Source: Acidobacteriota bacterium (GTDB taxonomy: Bacteria; Acidobacteriota; Vicinamibacteria; Vicinamibacterales; UBA2999). From it: a stretch of DNA of 31,579 nucleotides. The stretch lies in the NCBI GenBank assembly GCA_947465645.1, contig CANIBQ010000056.1:1-31579 (forward strand). The letters are read 5' to 3'. Shown in pieces: positions 11,186 to 19,009 of the stretch; positions within the stretch are counted from its first letter, which is position 1, and each line of letters starts with the position of its first letter. The notes below the pieces were generated by a model. The model searched no databases, was not told where the DNA came from, and saw only the letters and a list, made by a program, of their open reading frames with translations. The position numbers and the translations under genes are program-made.

Positions 11186-13075
11186 ATGAGCCGCCTTTTC
11201 ACGCTGTGCCCCACGGTGGCTCTGGTGTGCGTAGTGGCGGTCGGCGCTCCTGCGTATGCGCAGCTCAGCGCGAGGCCGCAGCCGGTGACACGGATTGCGG
11301 CGCTAGCGCAGGCCGACCTCCATGGTGTCGTGCTCGACGACCGTGGACAGCCGGTTGCCGGCGCCGTCGTCTCCGCGCTCGGGTCGGTGTCGGCCTTCGC
11401 GGTTTCCGGCCGCGACGGCCGCTTCGCCTTTCGCAACCTTCACTCAGGTCCGTATCTCGTTCGCGCGCACCTTCAGGGATACCTGCCGGCGCGCGGCCGA
11501 ATCATCCAGGTCAGTCCCACAGTCCACGACATCTCGACGCTCGCGCTGACGCGGCGCGCCGACGAAGCCGAGCCGCCGCCGGTGCTGGCCGCGGGCGTTG
11601 GCCCGGCCGATATCGCCATCGGTACCGCAGGTGAGGCAGACGGCGACGACCATGGCGAGGTGGCGTGGCGGCTTCGCCACCTGAAGCGGAGCGTGCTCAA
11701 GGACAGCGCCACCGGCCTGATCGATCTCGGTGACGCGGTGTCATTCCAGAAGGACCCGCTCGCCGTGTTCACGCGCGCGGCGGCAAGCTCCGCCCGGTTC
11801 GCGTCGGCGCTCTTCAGCGAGCTCCCGCTCAACGGTCAGTTCAATCTGCTCACGCGGACATCGCTCGGTCGCCCGCAGGATCTCTTCGCCGCGGCCGACA
11901 CGTGGATGCCCAGCGGCATCGCCTACCTGTCGCTCCAGGCGCCGACGACCGGGGGCGAATGGTCGATGCGCGGCGCGATGACGCAGGGCGACCTCTCCTC
12001 GTGGACGCTCGCCGGCTCCTTCCTTCGCAGCGCCACCGCGTCGCATCAGTACGAAGGCGGCCTGTCGTACGGCATGCAGCGGTACCTGGGCGGAAACGCC
12101 GATGCGCTGGCCGCCGTCTCCGACGGGAGCCGCAATGTCGGTGCGGTATACGCGTACGACCACTGGACCATCGATCCGCGTTTCACGGTCAGCTACGGCG
12201 CCAAGTACGCGCGCTACGACTATCTCGGGGATCGAGGACAGTTCAGCCCTCGAGCAAGCGTGACGATCTCACCGACCGAGAGCCAGACGCTGAAGGTGCG
12301 CGCGCTCGTGTCGCGGCGCGCGCTTGCCCCAGGCGCCGAAGAATTCCTGCCGCCCGCAACCGGCATATGGCTGCCGCCGGAGCGAACGTTCTCGCCGGTC
12401 ACGGCACGGCGCGGCTTTACGCCCGAGCAGGTCGACCATGTGGAGGTCAGCGCGCAGCGCGAATGGGCCGGGAACTTTGTGGTCGGCGTCAGGGCATTCA
12501 GGCAGGCCGTGGACGACCAGTTGATCACGGTCTTTGGTGTCGCGGTTCCTGGAACCGCCGCCGCAAGCATCGGCCATTACTACGTCGCATCCGGTGGCGA
12601 CTTGGAGGCGCGAGGCTGGGGGGTTGGCGTCAGCCGCGCGGTCACCGACGCCTTGCGCGCCTCCGTTGACTACACGCAGGTCGAGTCGGCGTGGCTGCGG
12701 CGTTCGCCCGACGAAGCGGTGCTGGCCGCCGTCGCTGGATCGCTGCTCCGGTCGAGTCACGACCGCTTCCACGACCTGACGACGTCCATTGCGAGCGTGG
12801 TGCCCGTGACGGCCACGCGCGTGTTCATGATCTACAAGATCAATTCGGGCCTCGCGGGGGATGCTGGATCGCTCAAGCCCCGCGCCGGCGCCCGGTTCGA
12901 CGTGCAGGTCAATCAGTCACTGCCGTTTCTCCAGTTCACCAGCGCGCAGTGGGAGATGCTCATCGCCGTGCGCAACCTGGTCCGCGACGACACGGTCGAT
13001 GCGTCGGTGTACGACGAACTGCTTGTCATGCGGCCGCCCAAGCGCATCGTCGGCGGCGTGACCGTTCGCTTCTAG
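11186..13075 (+). CDS. Outer-membrane beta-barrel protein with N-terminal carboxypeptidase-regulatory-like domain
   Basis: This 629-residue protein has a signal peptide (TVALVCVVAVGAPAYA, cleavage before QLSA). Residues 44-117 form a carboxypeptidase regulatory-like beta-sandwich (LHGVVLDDRGQPVAGAVVSA, then DGRFAFRNLHSGPYLVRA). From about residue 200 on it shows alternating amphipathic strands typical of barrels, and it ends GGVTVRF with the C-terminal Phe recognised by the BAM machinery. It resembles the TonB-dependent receptors of Acidobacteriota and Bacteroidota but is short. I see no TonB box or canonical plug between residues 120 and 230. AGGAG lies about 10 nt before the ATG. It could be a channel, an adhesin or a reduced receptor. 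A perfect terminator follows 18 nt after the stop. Confidence 0.85.
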   Translation: MSRLFTLCPTVALVCVVAVGAPAYAQLSARPQPVTRIAALAQADLHGVVLDDRGQPVAGAVVSALGSVSAFAVSGRDGRFAFRNLHSGPYLVRAHLQGYLPARGRIIQVSPTVHDISTLALTRRADEAEPPPVLAAGVGPADIAIGTAGEADGDDHGEVAWRLRHLKRSVLKDSATGLIDLGDAVSFQKDPLAVFTRAAASSARFASALFSELPLNGQFNLLTRTSLGRPQDLFAAADTWMPSGIAYLSLQAPTTGGEWSMRGAMTQGDLSSWTLAGSFLRSATASHQYEGGLSYGMQRYLGGNADALAAVSDGSRNVGAVYAYDHWTIDPRFTVSYGAKYARYDYLGDRGQFSPRASVTISPTESQTLKVRALVSRRALAPGAEEFLPPATGIWLPPERTFSPVTARRGFTPEQVDHVEVSAQREWAGNFVVGVRAFRQAVDDQLITVFGVAVPGTAAASIGHYYVASGGDLEARGWGVGVSRAVTDALRASVDYTQVESAWLRRSPDEAVLAAVAGSLLRSSHDRFHDLTTSIASVVPVTATRVFMIYKINSGLAGDAGSLKPRAGARFDVQVNQSLPFLQFTSAQWEMLIAVRNLVRDDTVDASVYDELLVMRPPKRIVGGVTVRF

Positions 13076-13093
13076 CGCGCTCGGTAGCGAGAG

Positions 13094-13128
13094 GGTCAAA
13101 GGTCGGTTTCGACCTTTGACCTTTTTTT
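13094..13128 (+). terminator. Intrinsic terminator after the outer-membrane barrel gene
   Basis: A perfect 12-bp stem (GGTCAAAGGTCG at 13094-13105 and its complement at 13110-13121) with loop GTTT is followed by seven T residues (13122-13128). It begins 18 nt after the stop codon and separates the secreted/barrel unit from the sensor kinase gene. Confidence 0.95.
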
Positions 13129-13324
13129 GTCGACGTTTTGGCCGTCCATTTGATTGAACGGCTCGTTCCGATGGTTGGATCCGCTCCGCGTCGGCGGGAT
13201 AGAATATTCGGTAATCTGTTGAAATACAGTGAGTTATCCGCCAGACCGCATAGTCCCTAGTGGTATATCCTTTGCTCCCTCCTGGGGCTGCAGCGGTCGT
13301 CATCCGCGCCCACGGGTTCACCTG

Positions 13325-16237
13325 ATGCCAGGAATTCATCACACCTACTCGGCGTCGGCCTCCTGGAGGCGATGGAGCCGGCCGGTCCTGCCGGTCGCGG
13401 TCGTCGGTGCGCTGTTGTGTCTTGGTGTTGCGAATATCGTCGCGCGCGCGAGCTTCAACGAGGTTGAGGACGGCGTCCTGTGGACGCAGACTCCGGAAGG
13501 CGTGATGGCGGCTGACATTGCCGAACACACGCCAACCGCTGCGATCGGGCTCAAGCGTGGCGACCTGCTCCTGGCGATCGACGATCGGCCGGTGCAGCAG
13601 GTGTCGGACGTCATCAACGCGCTTCACGCCGCCGAGGCTGGCGCGAGCGCCCGCTACACCGTGCTGCGTCTCGGCACGCGCGAGGTCGTGGACCTGCGGA
13701 TCGCGCCCGTGCCCAATGGTTCGGGGCCGTTCTACTTCCTCCTCGCCGCCATCGGCATGTTCACGCTGCTGGTTGGCGGCGCGGTCCGGCTGCGACGGCC
13801 GCGCGATGCCGCGACCCTGCATTTCTTCTGGCTGTCAGTCGCCTTCTTTGGTGTATTCACGTTTTCGTTCAGCGGTCGCCTCGATCGGCTCGACTGGATT
13901 TTCTACTGGGGCGACGCGATCTCCATCCTGATCCTGCCGCCCCTGTTCCTGCACTTCGCGCTGGTGTTTCCGGAGCGCGGACGGCGATGGACGTCGGGCA
14001 CGGCCGGCCGCATCATCGTTCCGCTGGTCTACCTGCCCGCGGTGCTGCTCGGCGCGGCCCGGGTGACGGCGCTCGTGAAAAGCTCGTCGGACGCGCCGCG
14101 TTTTCTCGGTGTGGTCGCGCAGCTCGACCGCGCCGAGTATCTCTACCTCGCTCTGTGCTTCATCGCCGGCCTCGTGGCGCTGACGCGTGCGCTCGCGGAA
14201 GTCGGCTCCATCACCGCTCGACGGCAGCTTCGCTGGATTGCGTGGGGCACGGCGTTCGGGGTGGCGCCGTTTGCGCTCGGCTACGCGCTGCCGTGGGCAA
14301 TGGGCGTCGAGCCGTCGCTGCCGATGCAGTTGTCAGCTCTCCCGCTGAGCCTGATTCCGCTGGCGTTCGCCTCGGCCATCATCCGCTACCGGCTGATGGA
14401 CGTCGAGGTGATCGTCAAGCGCGCGCTCGTCTACGCCGCCGCGCTGTCGGCGATCGTCGCCATCTACGCCGTCCTGCTGCAGGCGGTTCAGCGCGTCTTC
14501 TTCAAAGGCAGCGCGCAGAACAACTGGGTGCTGGCGATCGTGGTCACGCTAGTGGCGCTGCTCCTGGCGCCGCCCGTCAAGCAGGCGATCCAGAACGCTC
14601 TGGACCGCGCGTTTTACCGCGATCGCTACGACTATCGCCGCGCGCTGGTAGGCTTTGCCCGCGATCTCAACAGCGATCTCGATCTGCACCGGCTCTCGGA
14701 GCGGCTCGTCTCGCGCGTGGTTGAAACGCTCCTGGTCGAGCGCATGGCGCTGATGCTCGCCGACGAAATCGCCCCACACTTCGGCTCGGTGCGAGCGTCG
14801 GGTTTTGGCGACGGCTCCCCGCCCGCTCTGTCGAAGCGCTCGGAGATGGGCGCGCGCCTGGACGAGGGCCACATCGTGGCGCTCGATGACCCGATTGCCG
14901 CGAGTCGCTTCGCCGTAGAAGAAGTCGAGTTCTGGCGCGACGCCGGGCTGTACTACTTCGTGCCGTGCGTGTCGAAGGAAGGCACCATCGCGGTGCTCGC
15001 GCTCGGCCGGAAGGACACGGGCGAGCCGCTCAACAGCGAAGACACCGGCCTGCTCGCGGCGGTGGCGGGGCAGATTGCGACCGCGCTCGAGAACGCTCGA
15101 CTCTACCGCCAACTCCATGTCAAGGCGCACGAGCTCGATCGCATGCGCGCCTTCAACGAAAACATCCTGCAGTCGCTCGACGACGGCCTGCTGGTCGTCG
15201 ACTTGAACGACCGCATCGTCCGCTGGAACACGGCGCTGGAGCAGCTCTACGGCGTGCCGCGCACGGAGGCGGTCGACCGCGACCTTCGCGACACATTCGA
15301 CCCTCCCTTTGTCGAGGCGATCCGGGCAGCTCGCCGCGACACGCCCGATGGGGCCACGTTATCGCGGATCCCGCTGACCGGCCGGCTGGGCGCCGCCGGG
15401 CGCACGATGATCGTGAACGCGGCTGTTGTGCCTCTCCGCGCGTGCGAGGAGGACGGGCCGGCGACGCTGGGAACGATCGTCATCATCGAGGACATTACGC
15501 GGCGCGTGCAGCTCGAGGAGCAGTTGCAGATCTCGGAGAAGATGGCCTCGATCGGCTTGCTCGCCGCTGGTGTCGCGCACGAAGTCAACACGCCGCTGAC
15601 CGGCATCTCTAGCTTCACCCAGATGCTGCTCGAGGGCGCCGACACGGACGATCCGCGAACGCGTCTTCTCCAGAAGATCGAACGGCAGACCTTCCGCGCG
15701 GCCAAGATCGTCAACGGGCTGCTCAATCTCTCGCGGCCCGCGCAGGCAGGCGCCGACATGGCGCCGGTCGACATCAACACGGTCATCAACGACGTGCTCG
15801 CGCTGCTCGAGCACCAGTTGCAGTTGCATCACGTGACGGTACGCCGGGAGCTCAGCGAACGCCCTCTCGTCGTGCTGGGCCTGGAGCACAAGCTGCAGCA
15901 GGTGTTCCTGAACCTGCTGCTCAACGCGCGTGACGCGATGCCGAAGGGCGGGTGGTTGTCCGTCACGACGCGAGAGCAAGCCGGACACGTCGTAGTCGAG
16001 GTCGCCGACACCGGATCGGGAATCCCGAACGAGTATCTCGCCCGGATCTACGATCCGTTTTTCACCACGAAGGCGACCGGCCAGGGCACCGGCCTCGGCC
16101 TGTCCATCACCTACGGAATCGTGCGCGAACATCACGGCTCGATCGACTGCGAGAGCAGCGTCGGGCAGGGCACCCGCTTCATCCTCGAATTTTCGCCGGC
16201 GCCGGTCGAAGTACCGGTTCGTGCGGCACAGCAGTAA
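13325..16237 (+). CDS. Hybrid-architecture sensor histidine kinase: PDZ, multi-TM, GAF, PAS, HisKA, HATPase
   Basis: This 970-residue kinase starts at ATG 13325; a GTG at 13229 would add 32 residues without domain character. An N-terminal membrane helix (about 18-38) is followed by a PDZ-like domain (about 45-130, with AIGLKRGDLLLAIDDRPVQQ), probably periplasmic. About nine hydrophobic segments come next, from FYFLLAAIGMFTLLVGG to WVLAIVVTLVALLLA. A cytosolic GAF domain (about 445-595) and a PAS domain (about 608-725, DGLLVVDLNDRIVRWN) precede the kinase core. The H-box is LLAAGVAHEVNTPLTG with phospho-acceptor H752, the N-box contains N867, and VADTGSGIP (D895), YDPFFTTK and GTGLGLSI complete the ATP site. 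It is complete and followed after 14 nt by its NtrC-like regulator. The signal is unknown; PDZ suggests unfolded or proteolysed envelope proteins, as inference. Confidence 0.94.
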   Translation: MPGIHHTYSASASWRRWSRPVLPVAVVGALLCLGVANIVARASFNEVEDGVLWTQTPEGVMAADIAEHTPTAAIGLKRGDLLLAIDDRPVQQVSDVINALHAAEAGASARYTVLRLGTREVVDLRIAPVPNGSGPFYFLLAAIGMFTLLVGGAVRLRRPRDAATLHFFWLSVAFFGVFTFSFSGRLDRLDWIFYWGDAISILILPPLFLHFALVFPERGRRWTSGTAGRIIVPLVYLPAVLLGAARVTALVKSSSDAPRFLGVVAQLDRAEYLYLALCFIAGLVALTRALAEVGSITARRQLRWIAWGTAFGVAPFALGYALPWAMGVEPSLPMQLSALPLSLIPLAFASAIIRYRLMDVEVIVKRALVYAAALSAIVAIYAVLLQAVQRVFFKGSAQNNWVLAIVVTLVALLLAPPVKQAIQNALDRAFYRDRYDYRRALVGFARDLNSDLDLHRLSERLVSRVVETLLVERMALMLADEIAPHFGSVRASGFGDGSPPALSKRSEMGARLDEGHIVALDDPIAASRFAVEEVEFWRDAGLYYFVPCVSKEGTIAVLALGRKDTGEPLNSEDTGLLAAVAGQIATALENARLYRQLHVKAHELDRMRAFNENILQSLDDGLLVVDLNDRIVRWNTALEQLYGVPRTEAVDRDLRDTFDPPFVEAIRAARRDTPDGATLSRIPLTGRLGAAGRTMIVNAAVVPLRACEEDGPATLGTIVIIEDITRRVQLEEQLQISEKMASIGLLAAGVAHEVNTPLTGISSFTQMLLEGADTDDPRTRLLQKIERQTFRAAKIVNGLLNLSRPAQAGADMAPVDINTVINDVLALLEHQLQLHHVTVRRELSERPLVVLGLEHKLQQVFLNLLLNARDAMPKGGWLSVTTREQAGHVVVEVADTGSGIPNEYLARIYDPFFTTKATGQGTGLGLSITYGIVREHHGSIDCESSVGQGTRFILEFSPAPVEVPVRAAQQ

Positions 16238-16251
16238 GGGCAGGGTCACGC

Positions 16252-17700
16252 ATGCGCCGCACAGGTTCCGTCCTGGTCATCGACGACGAAGAAATCATGC
16301 GTGAGATCCTCGAGACGCTGCTCACGCGGGAAGGCTATGACGTCCGCCTCGCGGCCTCGGGGGTCGAAGGACTCGAGCTCGCAAAATCACGGCCGTTCGA
16401 CGCGGCGATCGTCGACGTGATGATGCCCGGCATCGACGGCATCACGACGCTCGACGAGCTCAAGAAACTTGACGACGACCTGCCGGTGCTGATGATTACG
16501 GCGTTTGCGTCAGTGGAGACGGCGATTTCCGCCATGAAGCGGGGGGCGTTCGACTACATCACCAAGCCGTTCAAGAACGACGAAGTGCTCCTTGTCGTCC
16601 GCAACGCGCTCGAGCGGCGGCAACTTGTGGCCGAGAACACGGCCCTGAAGCAGCACCTCCAGGCCCAGGCCCAGAACTTCGCGGGCATCATCGGGCGCAG
16701 TCCACGGATGAAGCAGGTGTTCGACCTGATTATCCAGGCGGCACCAAGCCGATCGACGATCCTGATCACCGGTGAGAGCGGCACGGGCAAAGAGCTCGTC
16801 GCGCGGGCGATTCACTCCAACTCCGCTCGAGCCGACCGGGCCTTCGTCACGGTGAATTCTGGAAACCTGCCGTCCGATCTTCTCGAGTCGACGCTGTTTG
16901 GCCACGTCAGGGGCGCGTTCACCGGCGCCGTCTACCCGAAGAAGGGTCTCTGTGATCTCGCCGACAAGGGGAGCATCTTCTTCGACGAGATCGGCAATAT
17001 TCCGCTCGAAACCCAGGCCAAGCTGCTGCGCGTGATGCAGGAGCGCGAGTTCATGCGCCTCGGCGGGCTGGAGACGATCAAGGTCGACGTCCGTATCGTC
17101 GCCGCCACCAATTGCGACCTGCGCGAGATGGTGGAAGACGGCCGGTTCCGGGAGGATCTCTTCTACCGGCTCCATGTCATTAACATCTTCCTGCCGCCCC
17201 TGCGGGAGCGGAAGGACGACATCCCGCTGCTGGCGCAGCATTTTCTCGCGAAGTACAGCGAGGAAAATCAGAAGCCCGGCATCGAGCTCACCGCCGACGC
17301 GCTCGACTTGATGACCGAGTACGACTGGCCCGGCAACGTCCGCGAGCTCGAGAACGTGATCGAGCGCGCGGTCGTCCTGACGTCCAGGAACCGGATCGAC
17401 GCGGACCTGATTCCCGAGCACGTGCGCTCGTCGCCCGGATTCCACATCCCGAGGTTCGTGGTGCCGCCAGAGGGCATTTCGTTCAAGGATGTGATCACCG
17501 ACGTCGAGAAACGCCTGATCGAGTCGACGCTGGAGGCGGCAGGTGGAGTGCAGAAGCGCGCGGCGGAACTGCTGAGAATCAAGCCGACGACGCTCAACGA
17601 GATGATCAAGCGGTATGAGATAGGGCCGAGGCGGAATCGCCCGGCCTCGTCAACGCGGCCTCGCCAGGGTATTCCGGCGACGGAGCTGACCCGGGACTAG
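16252..17700 (+). CDS. NtrC-family sigma-54-dependent response regulator
   Basis: This 482-residue regulator starts at ATG 16252, preceded by GGGCAGGG; the upstream frame is a shadow of the kinase. The receiver domain has acidic residues D11/D12, phospho-acceptor D55 (IVDVMMPG), T83 and K105 (YITKPF). The AAA+ domain contains Walker A GESGTGKE (174-181), the sigma-54 contact loop GAFTGA (221-226), Walker B SIFFDEIGN and the arginine-finger region RFREDLFYRLHV. The C-terminal Fis-type helix-turn-helix spans about 424-457 (ending KPTTLNEMIKRYEI), followed by a basic tail. It should activate RNA polymerase-sigma-54 when phosphorylated by the kinase encoded just upstream. I found no convincing -24/-12 sigma-54 promoter in the window, so its targets are probably elsewhere. 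Confidence 0.96.
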   Translation: MRRTGSVLVIDDEEIMREILETLLTREGYDVRLAASGVEGLELAKSRPFDAAIVDVMMPGIDGITTLDELKKLDDDLPVLMITAFASVETAISAMKRGAFDYITKPFKNDEVLLVVRNALERRQLVAENTALKQHLQAQAQNFAGIIGRSPRMKQVFDLIIQAAPSRSTILITGESGTGKELVARAIHSNSARADRAFVTVNSGNLPSDLLESTLFGHVRGAFTGAVYPKKGLCDLADKGSIFFDEIGNIPLETQAKLLRVMQEREFMRLGGLETIKVDVRIVAATNCDLREMVEDGRFREDLFYRLHVINIFLPPLRERKDDIPLLAQHFLAKYSEENQKPGIELTADALDLMTEYDWPGNVRELENVIERAVVLTSRNRIDADLIPEHVRSSPGFHIPRFVVPPEGISFKDVITDVEKRLIESTLEAAGGVQKRAAELLRIKPTTLNEMIKRYEIGPRRNRPASSTRPRQGIPATELTRD

Positions 17701-17723
17701 AGCAGTTTCTATTCGTACGTAGT

Positions 17724-17741
17724 GTCCGGCTTTAGCCGGAC
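17724..17741. repeat. REP-like palindrome overlapping a stop codon
   Basis: GTCCGGC-TTTA-GCCGGAC is a perfect 7-bp stem with a 4-base loop. The loop contains the TAA stop (17732-17734, minus strand) of the glycosyltransferase gene. There is no T-tract on either side, so it is not a canonical terminator. It lies at the convergent end of two operons and could be a dispersed extragenic palindrome or a weak transcription or mRNA-end barrier. Confidence 0.55.
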
Positions 17742-19009
17742 CGTCCACGTACTCTTGTAATCAACCTCTCGAAGCGGCCCATCACGGCGTCCCACCGGTG
17801 GTTCTGGCTGACGTACTGCCGTCCGTTCTCGCCCAGCTTTTCGCGAAGCCGGGTATTGGTCATCAGCATGCGCAGCGCTTCGGCAAACTCCTCGCGGTTT
17901 GAGTAATACAAACCGCCGTTGGCGCGACGTACGTGTTCCACGGCGGCGTCGTTTCGCGCGCTGGCCAGCACTGGTGTGCCGACGGCGAGGCTTTCGAGGA
18001 GCGACTGGGAGAGGAGATCGTCGGGCGTCGGCGCCACCGTCACGTCCGCCGCCTCGTATGCCACCATCCGCTCGCGATCCGGCAACACGCCGGCGAGGCG
18101 CAGGTACCGCTCCTCGGGAATCTTCATCATCTTCACACCCATCAGCACCAGCGCCGTGTCGCCGTCAGCCGCGGCGTAGGTGTCGAAGTACTCGAGCATT
18201 TCCTCGCAGCCATTGTCGCGCTCGACCCGGCCGCCGTAGAGGGCGAACGGGCCGTACAGGCGATGCCGCCGCCGGAACGGTACTCCGCGTCCCGTGAGCG
18301 GTTCGATCTCCGCGGCCTTGTCCGCCTCGGCGCCGGCTTCGTCATCGATCGGCATCTCGTCGGCGGGATCCTGCTGATGCCGTGGATAGGCCTGCTGGGG
18401 CGGTGTATCGATGCCGATGCCGACGATTTCTTCCACGGCGGGGGACACCTGCAGGAACGCGCGAGCGAGGCGGCGTTCGGCGCCAGACATGTATCCGACG
18501 CCGCGGGCGGACGCGGCCACCCCGCCCCAGATGCCGAAGCGGAGGGCACGATCGAGTTGAAGGTGTGGAAAAAGGACGCTTCGTTCGGGCGCGATGGCGA
18601 TGCCGTGCACCGTCGTCGCATGGCAGAGCGAAAAGAACAGGATAGCGTCGTACGAGCGGTGCTGGCGTTTGAGGTGATCGATCAGCGCGGGCGACGACGG
18701 GCCCAGCCGGCGTACCCATTCGAGCTCTTCGGATCGGGCGCGCGGCCCGCCGAAGAGCCGATCCGAGAACTGGTTGAAGGCCGCGCGATCGTGGGATTGG
18801 GAAACCGCGAAGTGCCGTACCAGGACTCCCCGCACGCGGTCCGCGCCTTCCGCGTATTCGTTCTTCCAGGTGAGCGGGTCGCGGGCGCACGTGGTCAGCA
18901 CATCAACGTCGTGTCGTTCGCTGACCTGCTCGGCGAGCAGGCGGCAGGCGTGCTCCGCGCCAGACGAAATTTCGGCGCCGTAACGGGGCGTGACGAATGC
19001 AAACCTCAC
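17732..19009 (-). CDS. GT-B glycosyltransferase (GT4-like), distal gene of the STAS/UbiA operon
   Basis: This 425-residue enzyme begins MRFAFVTPRYGAEISSGAEH, the glycine-rich acceptor loop of GT4-type glycosyltransferases. It shares VLTTCARDxxTWKNEY with the adjacent gene, so the two are paralogues. The C-terminal donor domain has ALYGGRVERDNGCEEMLEYF, ADVTVAPTPDDLLSQSLLES (an E-rich nucleotide-sugar site) and AVGTPVLASARN. Compared with its neighbour it carries an insertion of about 30 residues at 203-240, rich in Asp, Glu and Gln, immediately before the second Rossmann domain. The acceptor is unknown, presumably a polyprenyl-linked surface glycan. Its ATG overlaps the stop of the preceding gene. 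The TAA stop lies inside a palindrome. Confidence 0.88.
   Translation of the reverse strand: MRFAFVTPRYGAEISSGAEHACRLLAEQVSERHDVDVLTTCARDPLTWKNEYAEGADRVRGVLVRHFAVSQSHDRAAFNQFSDRLFGGPRARSEELEWVRRLGPSSPALIDHLKRQHRSYDAILFFSLCHATTVHGIAIAPERSVLFPHLQLDRALRFGIWGGVAASARGVGYMSGAERRLARAFLQVSPAVEEIVGIGIDTPPQQAYPRHQQDPADEMPIDDEAGAEADKAAEIEPLTGRGVPFRRRHRLYGPFALYGGRVERDNGCEEMLEYFDTYAAADGDTALVLMGVKMMKIPEERYLRLAGVLPDRERMVAYEAADVTVAPTPDDLLSQSLLESLAVGTPVLASARNDAAVEHVRRANGGLYYSNREEFAEALRMLMTNTRLREKLGENGRQYVSQNHRWDAVMGRFERLITRVRGRSG

Noticed and set aside
13129..13324. A sigma-54 or sigma-70 promoter for the kinase/regulator pair
   Set aside because: No -24/-12 GG-N10-GC pattern is convincing; TTGGAT (13175) and TAGAAT (13200) are 19 bp apart, too weak to annotate. 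GAACG-GCT-CGTTC (13155-13167) was also seen but is too short.
17724..17741. Intrinsic terminator at the glycosyltransferase end
   Set aside because: The stem is perfect, but no T-tract follows on either strand, so I list it as a palindromic repeat.
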